Source: Firmicutes bacterium UBA3906 (GTDB taxonomy: Bacteria; Bacillota; Clostridia; Caldicoprobacterales; DTU083). Taken from it: a DNA stretch of 25,244 nt. Positions 16,666 to 23,885 of this stretch are shown here, piece by piece (positions within the stretch are counted from its first letter, which is position 1; every line of letters starts with the position of its first letter). The stretch is from NCBI GenBank assembly GCA_002391555.1, contig DGFG01000146.1, forward strand, positions 15,156 to 40,399, read 5' to 3'. Made by a program: the position numbers and the translations under genes. A model generated the notes under the pieces. That model was given only the letters and a program-made list of their open reading frames with translations, did no database searches and was not told the DNA's origin.

Positions 16666-17922
16666 ATGAAGGTACTTGGTATTATTTCCGAATATAACCC
16701 CTTTCATCTGGGACATCTTTATCATCTTTCCGAATCAAAGCGCCTAGTAAATCCCGACTATACTATAGCAATAATGTCAGGTAACTTTACACAGCGGGGC
16801 GAAGCAGCCTTAGTTGACAAATGGCTAAGGACAGAAATTGCTATTCGCTGTGGTATTGACCTAGTTATAGAACTACCAGTCATCTATGCAAGCCAAACAG
16901 CTGAACTATTTGCCTATGGTGGAATACAGCTATTAAATCACACTGGCCTTACTAGTTATATTAGTTTTGGAAGTGAAATTGGTAGTCTAGAGCCCCTTGA
17001 TATAATATCAGATATTTTAGTAAAAGAGGATGATATTTTTAAGGGCTTTTTAAAGACCAACTTAAACAAAGGTCTTTCTTATCCAAGTGCTAGGCAAGCG
17101 GCTATCGAAGAATACCTGTACCAAAAAGGGGAAAAGGCAGAACAAGTAAAAAAACTAGTTGATGTCTTGTCCGGATCTAATTCAATTCTGGCCATAGAGT
17201 ACTTAAAGGCCTTAAAAAGAACAAATAGTAAAATACAAGCTGTTACCATAAGGCGTATTTCAGCTGATTATAATTCGCTACAGATCCAAAAGGGCATATC
17301 TAGTGCCAGTGCAATACGCAAGGAAATATACAATTCTGGTTTGTCAGAAATGGTTAAGCAGGCTTTGCCTCCTGCATCTTATAGCCTATTATTAAATGCC
17401 TTTGAAAATGGTGCTGGTCCCTCAAATGGAAAAATGCTTGACAATATAATTTTAGGCTTAGTCAGGAGAGCTAGCATAGACGAAATCTCTACATGGATGG
17501 GAATCGAAGGAGGCTTGGAAAACAGGATAAAAGACTGTGGTCAAAGAGCCAGTGATTTTAGTGAATTACTTGATCTCTTACAAACCAAGCGCTATGTTGC
17601 TACTAGACTAAAACGAATCTTGTTTCATGGTCTGATTAATTTATCTGAGGAAAAATTTAATGTTTTAAACAGTGGGCTTGGACCAAAATATATTCGTATC
17701 CTAGGCTTTTCAAAGAGGGCTCAACCCTTGCTAAAGGCTTTGAGGAAAAGCTCTAAGCTGCCTGTTATTACCAAGCCTGCTCACTATAATAGATATGGTA
17801 AAGAGGTTAGGGAAATGTTTGCCTTTGATAGCCTGGCAACTGACATTTATGGACTAACATTAGAAAACAAGGAGTTTCGTATAGGTGGCAGAGACTTTAT
17901 CACAAATCCCATTATTCTTTAG
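16666..17922 (+). CDS. tmcAL: tRNA(Met) cytidine acetate ligase TmcAL
   Basis: TmcAL (formerly YlbM) activates acetate with ATP and transfers it to cytidine 34 of elongator tRNA-Met, making N4-acetylcytidine. The 418-residue protein has the nucleotidyltransferase motif HLGH at 14-17 within ISEYNPFHLGHLYHL, the family motif SGNFTQRGEAA from 38, and SGSNSILAIEYLKAL and RRISADYN further on. The start is ATG 16666, with GAGGAG eight bases upstream. It is divergent from pta-ackA, whose product, acetate, is its substrate. Its last 11 bases overlap the end of the convergent patatin-like gene, with no terminator visible between them. Confidence 0.95.
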   Translation: MKVLGIISEYNPFHLGHLYHLSESKRLVNPDYTIAIMSGNFTQRGEAALVDKWLRTEIAIRCGIDLVIELPVIYASQTAELFAYGGIQLLNHTGLTSYISFGSEIGSLEPLDIISDILVKEDDIFKGFLKTNLNKGLSYPSARQAAIEEYLYQKGEKAEQVKKLVDVLSGSNSILAIEYLKALKRTNSKIQAVTIRRISADYNSLQIQKGISSASAIRKEIYNSGLSEMVKQALPPASYSLLLNAFENGAGPSNGKMLDNIILGLVRRASIDEISTWMGIEGGLENRIKDCGQRASDFSELLDLLQTKRYVATRLKRILFHGLINLSEEKFNVLNSGLGPKYIRILGFSKRAQPLLKALRKSSKLPVITKPAHYNRYGKEVREMFAFDSLATDIYGLTLENKEFRIGGRDFITNPIIL

Positions 17923-18691
17923 CCTTTGTTAAACCCTTGACCTTGCTAAGTACCTCCATTGCAGCTACTCTGCCTGCCTCAATTGACTCTGCTACTTCAT
18001 CAAAGCCAAGCGGATTTTCTAAGTCTAGATCGGGTACTATCATGATTGCATCCTTGATGGTGTTTTTGCTAGCAATCTCCATTTGCATAACCTCAAATGA
18101 CTGAATTATGATTTCAATTAACTTAGTGGAAGGGGTATGCTGACCCTTAGGTCCAACATCAACACCTATAATTATATCTGCACCCATATTTCTAACCATA
18201 TTTACAGGTACTCTTTCTAATAGTCCTCCATCGACTAGGACCATATTGTCCATGTATACAGGATGAAAGACTCCAGGGATTGATATGCTTGCCCTTACTG
18301 CCCTGGCGACATTACCCTGGCCTAATATGACCCTTTTACTCTTTACTAGATCAACCGCAGTAACTTGCAAGGGTATATCAAGTTCATCAAAGCTTTTATT
18401 TCTAGTCAATAGTCTGACAATATCCTCAAGTTTTTTACCCTTTATAAAGCCCTTTCTAGGTACGCTTATATCATATGCAATCTTTGTATCAATATTTAGG
18501 GCTATGCCCTCCATCATCTTTGGACTAACTCCAGAGGCATATATAGCGCCTACCAGGGCCCCTATACTAGAACCGGCTATATAGTCTACCTGTATCCCTA
18601 GCTCCTCCATGACCTGTAATACACCAATATGGGCCATACCCCTACTCGCTCCTGCCCCTAAAGCAAGCCCGATTTTCGGCTTATCCATCAT
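17912..18691 (-). CDS. Patatin-like phospholipase family protein (YlbK/RssA type)
   Basis: A predicted serine acyl-hydrolase of the patatin fold. It has the glycine-rich oxyanion loop GAGASRGMAHIG at 12-23, the nucleophile S42 in GSSIGAL, and the dyad aspartate D154 in VDGGLLERVP. The length, about 259 residues, is that of the single-domain YlbK/RssA group, and no signal peptide or membrane segment is seen, so it is probably cytosolic. The substrate is unknown. The start is taken as the first of two ATGs (18691, 18688), with a loose AAGGGATG upstream; the frame opens eight codons earlier with no support. It is divergent from ylbJ and converges with tmcAL, the neighbours it also has in Bacillus. 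Confidence 0.9.
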   Translation of the reverse strand: MMDKPKIGLALGAGASRGMAHIGVLQVMEELGIQVDYIAGSSIGALVGAIYASGVSPKMMEGIALNIDTKIAYDISVPRKGFIKGKKLEDIVRLLTRNKSFDELDIPLQVTAVDLVKSKRVILGQGNVARAVRASISIPGVFHPVYMDNMVLVDGGLLERVPVNMVRNMGADIIIGVDVGPKGQHTPSTKLIEIIIQSFEVMQMEIASKNTIKDAIMIVPDLDLENPLGFDEVAESIEAGRVAAMEVLSKVKGLTKAKE

Positions 18692-18769
18692 ACAATCACA
18701 TCCCTTGTAATACATATATTAATGATTACATAAACTTATTGTACCTTTTCAAGGTAAATAGGAGGAATA

Positions 18770-19975
18770 ATGAAAGGTGTAGCTATAAAAAAATACCTTA
18801 GTCCATTTCCCACAATCCTTGTAATGATACTTTTTGTACTGATTATCACCTATCCAGAGCAGGCCTTCCATTCAGCCTTGTCAGGGCTTAATGTATTCTT
18901 AAACTCTGTATTCCCTGCCCTATTACCATTTTTTATAGTGTCAGACCTCATGGTAGGTCTAGGGATTATAGATTTTCTATCGGTAATTCTAAGTCCCCTG
19001 ATGCGGCCCCTTTTTCGTTGTTCAGGACAGGCCTCCTTTGTATGGATAGTAAGTGTAAGTTCTGGCTATCCTGCTGGTGCAAGGCTAGTATCTATGCTCA
19101 GGCAAAACAGAAAAATTGATGTCATTGAGGCCCAACGTATTTTATCATTTTGCTCAACTTCAGGGCCGCTTTTTATCCTAGGAGCCGTAGCAGTCGGTAT
19201 GCTCGGTAGTCTTGAAGGAGGTACAGTGATACTAGTTAGCCACTACCTAGCATCGATAATTATCGGACTTATTTTTAGGTTTTACAAAAGTGAAGATCAG
19301 TATATTCACTACCCTAAGAGTCAACGCTCCCTAAGTAAGCTTATAAAAGGGTCAATAAAAAGCCAAAAAAAACCCTTTGGCCTCTTAATGGGGGATGCTG
19401 TGAATAGTGCAATAAGTACACTCCTAGTTGTAGGTGGCTTTATCGTCCTGTTTGCAGTAGTAATTAACCTTTTAATTGAACTTGGCTTTATAGGCAGTAT
19501 GGCCAATATTTTTTTAAAGCTTTCTAAGCCACTTTTCAAGTTAGACTTAAGACTTATAGAAGGGGTTATAGGAGGGCTCTTTGAGATCACCATAGGGAGC
19601 AGACTAATCTGTCAGTCCCTTGCAAGCCTAGAAGAAAAGGTTGTAGCCCTTTCTTTTATTATTGGCTGGAGTGGACTGTCCATTAATGCTCAGGCTATAG
19701 CTCTACTTAGCAAAAGCGGTATAAAATTTGGCCTTTATATGCTGATAAAGCTTTTTCATGGTCTTTTGGCTGCAATAATATCTTATTTAGTAATAAAGAT
19801 ATTCTATTCGGAATCAGCTTTAGTATTTAAGGATAACAGGGCTTTTCCAATTAGCTGGCAGGAGAGTCTATATGCCTCATTGCAGCTAGTTTTATTTGTA
19901 GCAATTTTCCTTTTGATTCTACTAACGATCTTTTATTTTATAAATAGGGTAAGCAAAGCAGGACATTACAAGTAA
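18770..19975 (+). CDS. ylbJ: Sporulation integral membrane protein YlbJ
   Basis: YlbJ is a multi-pass membrane protein which in Bacillus is made in the mother cell under sigma-E and is needed for normal spores; its molecular role is unsettled. The 401-residue protein has about eight hydrophobic segments, two nucleoside-recognition (Gate) type regions, and the family motifs SVSSGYPAGARL around 95-106 and FCSTSGPLFILGAV around 127-140, with a matching late segment SFIIGWSGLSINAQA. The start is ATG 18770, with AGGAGG four bases upstream. It is divergent from the patatin-like gene. No clear promoter of either sigma-A or sigma-E type was found in the 78-base gap. It suggests that the organism or its ancestor forms spores. 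Confidence 0.92.
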   Translation: MKGVAIKKYLSPFPTILVMILFVLIITYPEQAFHSALSGLNVFLNSVFPALLPFFIVSDLMVGLGIIDFLSVILSPLMRPLFRCSGQASFVWIVSVSSGYPAGARLVSMLRQNRKIDVIEAQRILSFCSTSGPLFILGAVAVGMLGSLEGGTVILVSHYLASIIIGLIFRFYKSEDQYIHYPKSQRSLSKLIKGSIKSQKKPFGLLMGDAVNSAISTLLVVGGFIVLFAVVINLLIELGFIGSMANIFLKLSKPLFKLDLRLIEGVIGGLFEITIGSRLICQSLASLEEKVVALSFIIGWSGLSINAQAIALLSKSGIKFGLYMLIKLFHGLLAAIISYLVIKIFYSESALVFKDNRAFPISWQESLYASLQLVLFVAIFLLILLTIFYFINRVSKAGHYK

Positions 19976-20005
19976 TCGAAGTTTGCTTAATTAACTTAAA
20001 GTACT

Positions 20006-20024
20006 TATCTTTTAACAAAAGATA
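20006..20024. repeat. AT-rich inverted repeat after ylbJ
   Basis: TATCTTTT and AAAAGATA form a perfect 8-bp stem around AAC, about 30 bases after the ylbJ stop. It is weak in G+C and has no following T-run, so its termination value is doubtful. Confidence 0.4.
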
Positions 20025-20068
20025 GTCTACTCTGGTTTATAACAGGTCCTGTGATTTATCCTATAAGT

Positions 20069-20086
20069 CTCCTCTAGAGGGTTTTT
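20069..20086 (+). terminator. Possible weak terminator of ylbJ
   Basis: A short palindrome centred on CCTCTAGAGG runs into GTTTTT. The stem is only four or five pairs with a tight loop, so this is tentative. Confidence 0.3.
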
Positions 20087-20108
20087 GCCTAATAAATAGG
20101 GAGAGAAC

Positions 20109-20126
20109 AAAGGCTCAGTAGCCTTT
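20109..20126 (-). terminator. Hairpin at the end of the rsmD-coaD operon
   Basis: AAAGGCT and AGCCTTT pair exactly (7 pairs, 4-base loop) and overlap the stop codon of the coiled-coil gene. In the minus-strand RNA it is followed by GTTCTCTCCC, a poor U-tract, so termination may be partial. It could also serve ylbJ from the other side. Confidence 0.45.
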
Positions 20127-20574
20127 ATCTCCTTTTGCTGTTAAGCTCAGACCTATTTTCCTGTAAAATATTAAGCTGCTTGCTTAGGTAGTCTTCTACC
20201 TCTTCTAATAATGAGTCCGCATATTCATTTGCGCCTAACCGAATCTCTTTAGCGCTGTTTTGAGCATTTTCAATTATTTCTCTTGACTGCTTGTAGGCTC
20301 TTTGGGTTATTTCATTCTCATCTACCAAAGCCCTAATCTTCTGCTCCGCATCCTTGGTAATAGCCTCAGCTTCTCTTTGTGCTTCTACTAATATTCGTTG
20401 TCTTTCTTTTTTTATCCACTCAGCCTGCTTTATCTCGTCTGGTAGATTAAGCCTAATATCCTTTATAACCTCAAGGCATTTTTCCTTGTCAGTCAAGGCC
20501 TTGGAGGTAAAGGGTAGGTTCATACCTCTTTCTAGTTCATCCTCTAGCACGTCTAGTAAAGCTAAGATATTCAT
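20125..20574 (-). CDS. Short coiled-coil protein of unknown function
   Basis: I do not recognise a named family with certainty. The 149-residue protein begins MNILALLDVLEDELERG and is then almost wholly helical and charged; residues about 55-145 have heptad-like patterns rich in E, K, A and Q (for example RILVEAQREAEAITKDAEQ and EIIENAQNSAKEIRLGANE). This resembles DivIVA-type or V-ATPase subunit E/H-type coiled coils, and such proteins may be labelled ATPase, but no nucleotide-binding motif is present here. No signal peptide or membrane segment is seen. The start is ATG 20574, with GGGGGAG about nine bases upstream, 19 bases after coaD, so it is the last gene of rsmD-coaD. It may be a structural or cell-division-related protein, but that is only inference. 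Confidence 0.8.
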   Translation of the reverse strand: MNILALLDVLEDELERGMNLPFTSKALTDKEKCLEVIKDIRLNLPDEIKQAEWIKKERQRILVEAQREAEAITKDAEQKIRALVDENEITQRAYKQSREIIENAQNSAKEIRLGANEYADSLLEEVEDYLSKQLNILQENRSELNSKRR

Positions 20575-20593
20575 AAGTGCCCACTCCCCCTTG

Positions 20594-21073
20594 TTAATCT
20601 TTAAATTTGTTTTTTATGTCTTGTAATATAGAGTCAGGAACAAGGTCCTTTATACATCCGCCGAGACTTGCTATCTCCTTTACCATACTAGAGCTTAGGT
20701 AGGAATACTTGTAGTTGGTCATTATAAAAATTGTCTCTATGTCTTTTCTTAGTTTTTTGTTCATAAGGGCCATTTGGAATTCATACTCAAAGTCTGAAAC
20801 AGCCCTAAGACCCTTTACTATGATATTAGCCTTTTCTGCTGCAGCGAAGTCAACTAATAATCCATCAAAATTTGTAACTCTAATATTGTTCAGGCCTTCT
20901 GTAGACTTTTTTATCATTGCTATTCTTTCTTCTGTACTAAAAGTTGGTTTTTTACTATAATTAGTAACAACTGCAACGACGAGCTCATCATACATAACAG
21001 CTGCACGCTTTATAATATCTAAATGGCCATTTGTAATAGGATCAAAGCTACCTGGATAAACTGCTCTTTGCAT
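20594..21073 (-). CDS. coaD: Phosphopantetheine adenylyltransferase
   Basis: CoaD makes dephospho-CoA from 4'-phosphopantetheine and ATP, the penultimate step of coenzyme A synthesis. The 159-residue protein has the nucleotidyltransferase motif TNGH at 14-17 in [27 protein letters not shown] at 87-98 and the ATP-binding SSSMVKE at 127-133. The start is ATG 21073, with AAGGAAGG upstream, overlapping the end of rsmD by 26 bases. The rsmD-coaD pair is conserved across bacteria. Confidence 0.97.
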   Translation of the reverse strand: MQRAVYPGSFDPITNGHLDIIKRAAVMYDELVVAVVTNYSKKPTFSTEERIAMIKKSTEGLNNIRVTNFDGLLVDFAAAEKANIIVKGLRAVSDFEYEFQMALMNKKLRKDIETIFIMTNYKYSYLSSSMVKEIASLGGCIKDLVPDSILQDIKNKFKD

Positions 21074-21632
21074 TTTCGCCTTCCTTTCTATAAAAGCTTA
21101 TGCTTGTATAACCATAATTTCTATTGTCATATTGGACAAATGCTCCTATCTTTTCTGCCTTTGTTGAAGCTGTCATATGTTCATAAACAATAATACCATC
21201 TTTACTGACTAGCTTGTTTTCCTCAATTAAAGGGAATATATCCTGATCTATTTTGCTATCATAGGGCGGATCAATAAAGATAATATCAAATTGCTTATGG
21301 CTTTTTCCTAGATAGGGTATTGCCTTTAGAGCATCTGTGTTTAATAGTTCAACTGAATCCATGCAATCTAGCATAAGACAGTTTTTTCTAAGTATTTCAA
21401 AGGCCCTTCGATTTTTCTCTACAAATACTACCTTGTTACTTCCTCTACTCAAGGCCTCTAAGCCTAGACTACCTGAGCCCGAAAATAAATCTAGTACTGA
21501 GCTAGCAGCTATATGATTTTGTATTATATTGAACAAGGATTCCTTTATTCTATTGGTCGTAGGTCTGGTATTATTTTCACTAAGGGTCTTTATATATCTG
21601 CCCCTGTACTTGCCGGAGATTATCCGTAACAT
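21048..21632 (-). CDS. rsmD: 16S rRNA (guanine(966)-N(2))-methyltransferase RsmD
   Basis: RsmD methylates G966 of 16S rRNA with S-adenosylmethionine. The 194-residue protein has [10 protein letters not shown] at the N terminus, [14 protein letters not shown] at 22-35, the SAM-binding [10 protein letters not shown] at 48-57, and catalytic DPPY at 121-124. The start is ATG 21632; its ribosome site is poor (AAGGG about 12 bases upstream). It is the first gene of rsmD-coaD-coiled coil, behind the promoter at 21685-21713. Confidence 0.95.
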   Translation of the reverse strand: MLRIISGKYRGRYIKTLSENNTRPTTNRIKESLFNIIQNHIAASSVLDLFSGSGSLGLEALSRGSNKVVFVEKNRRAFEILRKNCLMLDCMDSVELLNTDALKAIPYLGKSHKQFDIIFIDPPYDSKIDQDIFPLIEENKLVSKDGIIVYEHMTASTKAEKIGAFVQYDNRNYGYTSISFYRKEGENAKSSLSR

Positions 21633-21684
21633 AATGCTTGCAACCCTTCGTTGTCTAATTAATTATGGATATAGTATTATTTGT

Positions 21685-21713
21685 ATTTTATCATAATACC
21701 AAATAGTGGACAA
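21685..21713 (-). promoter_or_regulatory. Probable sigma-A promoter of rsmD-coaD
   Basis: On the minus strand TTGTCC (21713-21708) and TAAAAT (21690-21685) are separated by 17 bases, in the 168-base gap after recG. It is weaker than the other promoters in the window. I see no terminator for recG in the gap. Confidence 0.55.
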
Positions 21714-21800
21714 GGAGCATAGACTGACAAATTTTTATTAATTTACTTCACTGTATGTAGCTATTTACCGCACTCTATTCCATTATTCAGGGAGTATTTT

Positions 21801-23849
21801 CTAGCTTGTAACAATATCCTTAGTCATATTTTTAGCCAAAGACTCCTCTAGTACTTTCTTGTATTCTTCTTTACTAATATTACTGACTACTAGCTGGGCA
21901 TGTTCACTAGCTAGGGCAAAAAGCTTAGAATCCTTTATAGGGTCTGCTATCTTAAGGTCTAAAATCCCATGCTGTTTTATCCCGTATAGGTCTCCAGGAC
22001 CCCTAAGCTCAAGATCTCTTTCCGCTATTTCAAAGCCGTTTGTTGTAGACACTATGGTTGAAAGTCTTTCTAATGCTAGTTCTTGGTCTGTATCAGATAT
22101 TAGTATGCAATAGGATTGTTTATGACCTCTTCCAACCCTACCCCTTAGCTGATGTAGCTGGGCAAGGCCAAATCGTTCTGCATTTTCAATTACTATCACT
22201 GTTGCATCTTTAGCATCTATACCTACTTCAACAATGCTTGTTGCTACTAAGACCTTTATTTGGCCCCTTATAAATTTATCCATAATTAGCTCTTTTTCTT
22301 TTGCTTCTAACTTCCCATGTAATAGGGCTAGGTCTATATCCCTTAGATAGTTTTCTTTTAATTCTATGTAAAGTTCTTCTGCAGATATTGCCTCTATTTT
22401 GTCACTTTCTTCTATCAGCTGGCATACTATATAGGCTTGCTCCCCTTCTTTTACCCTATTTCTTACAAACCTATACACCCTCTCCCTTAGGCTCGATCTT
22501 ACACAATAGGTTTTAACAGCAATTCTACCCTTAGGCATATCATTCATAATAGAAATATCTAGGTCACCGTATATGATCTGGGCTAGGGTTCTTGGTATGG
22601 GGGTGGCTGACATTGCTAAAAAGTGAGGCAATTTACCCTTTGACCTTAGTACTGCCCTCTCCCTGACTCCAAACCTATGCTGCTCATCGCTGATAACTAG
22701 ACCAAGCTTTTTAAAGACTATATCCTCTTGTAGGATTGCATGCGTAGCTACTAAAATGTCTATTTTACCCTCAGCTAATCCTTGTACTACTTTGTCTCTT
22801 TCTGATGATGGCATATTCCCAACCAATAGTTCTATTCTAAGCTGAAACCTATTAAATAGTTTAGCTAATGCCCCTAGATGTTGCCGTGCTAATAATTCTG
22901 TTGGAGCCATCATAGCTCCTTGAAGGCCAGCGAGTTTTGCTGCATAAAGGGCCGTAGCTGCTACTAGGGTCTTGCCTGAACCGACATCTCCTTGTAATAA
23001 CCTATTCATAGGCCTACCGCCGGCAAAATCCGTAAGTATATCTTTTATTGCCCTATGCTGGGATGCTGTTAATTGAAAATCTAGTGAAGCAAAAAAAAGC
23101 CCAAGCTTGGCACTATCTACTTTAATAATAAGAGAGTTAGTACTAGAGCTTAGGAAGTGTTTTGTATATAAGGCCCTTAATTGTAAATGGAAGAACTCTT
23201 CAAAGGCAATCCTTTGCCTTGCAGATTCGAGTAGTTTTTCACTCTCTGGATAATGCATGGCCTCATAGGCCTTACATTTACCCATCAAGTTACTTGCTCC
23301 ATCTATATAGCTATCAAAATTCGAAGGGGCTTGTAATTTTAGGCACTCTAATGCCTTATCTATAAGATTTTTTAAATCCCCTTGTCTTAAGCCCTTTGTC
23401 AGCCTGTAAACTGGTAGCAGGGCGTCCTTTGTATGTTTATCTTTGCAGTAGTCTTCTACAAGAGGATTTTGTAGCTGCATGCTTCCATTTTTCTTGTTGA
23501 CTTTGCCGCTGATAAAATATAGGGTATCGGCTTTGTAGTTAAAGGCTCTATATGGCTGGTTAAACCAAACACAGTCTATAGAGCCTGTATCGTCAACTGC
23601 ACTGATACTGGTTATAGAAAGTCCCTTTATATATCTAGTACCTGCTTTGCCATTAAAGCTTGCAGCTATAGAGGCATCTTGCCCAGGTCTTACTTTATCT
23701 ATTGGTATAACTGCCCTTTGTATTGCATAATCCCTGGGGAAATAGTTTAGCGCATCCTCTAGTGTATAGATAGCAAGTTTATTTAATAGGGAGGCCTTCT
23801 TTGGCCCTATACCCTTTACCTTTATTATACTATCAGTTATCTTTAACAT
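21801..23849 (-). CDS. recG: ATP-dependent DNA helicase RecG
   Basis: RecG remodels stalled replication forks and branched recombination intermediates. The 682-residue protein has an N-terminal wedge/OB region (about 60-140, with SISAVDDTGSIDCVWFN), Walker A GDVGSGKT at 287-294 in LLQGDVGSGKTLVA, the RecG-type DEQH box at 388-391 (ISDEQHRFGVRER), MSATPIPRTLA, and QLHQLRGRVGRG in the second helicase lobe. The C terminus carries the ELRGPGDLYGIKQHG motif of RecG. The start is ATG 23849, with GAGG five bases upstream. It lies 36 bases after the fakA-type gene and is probably co-transcribed with it. Confidence 0.97.
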   Translation of the reverse strand: MLKITDSIIKVKGIGPKKASLLNKLAIYTLEDALNYFPRDYAIQRAVIPIDKVRPGQDASIAASFNGKAGTRYIKGLSITSISAVDDTGSIDCVWFNQPYRAFNYKADTLYFISGKVNKKNGSMQLQNPLVEDYCKDKHTKDALLPVYRLTKGLRQGDLKNLIDKALECLKLQAPSNFDSYIDGASNLMGKCKAYEAMHYPESEKLLESARQRIAFEEFFHLQLRALYTKHFLSSSTNSLIIKVDSAKLGLFFASLDFQLTASQHRAIKDILTDFAGGRPMNRLLQGDVGSGKTLVAATALYAAKLAGLQGAMMAPTELLARQHLGALAKLFNRFQLRIELLVGNMPSSERDKVVQGLAEGKIDILVATHAILQEDIVFKKLGLVISDEQHRFGVRERAVLRSKGKLPHFLAMSATPIPRTLAQIIYGDLDISIMNDMPKGRIAVKTYCVRSSLRERVYRFVRNRVKEGEQAYIVCQLIEESDKIEAISAEELYIELKENYLRDIDLALLHGKLEAKEKELIMDKFIRGQIKVLVATSIVEVGIDAKDATVIVIENAERFGLAQLHQLRGRVGRGHKQSYCILISDTDQELALERLSTIVSTTNGFEIAERDLELRGPGDLYGIKQHGILDLKIADPIKDSKLFALASEHAQLVVSNISKEEYKKVLEESLAKNMTKDIVTS

Positions 23850-23885
23850 ATTGACCTCATCGTCTGAAGCAATGGTAAAACTACT

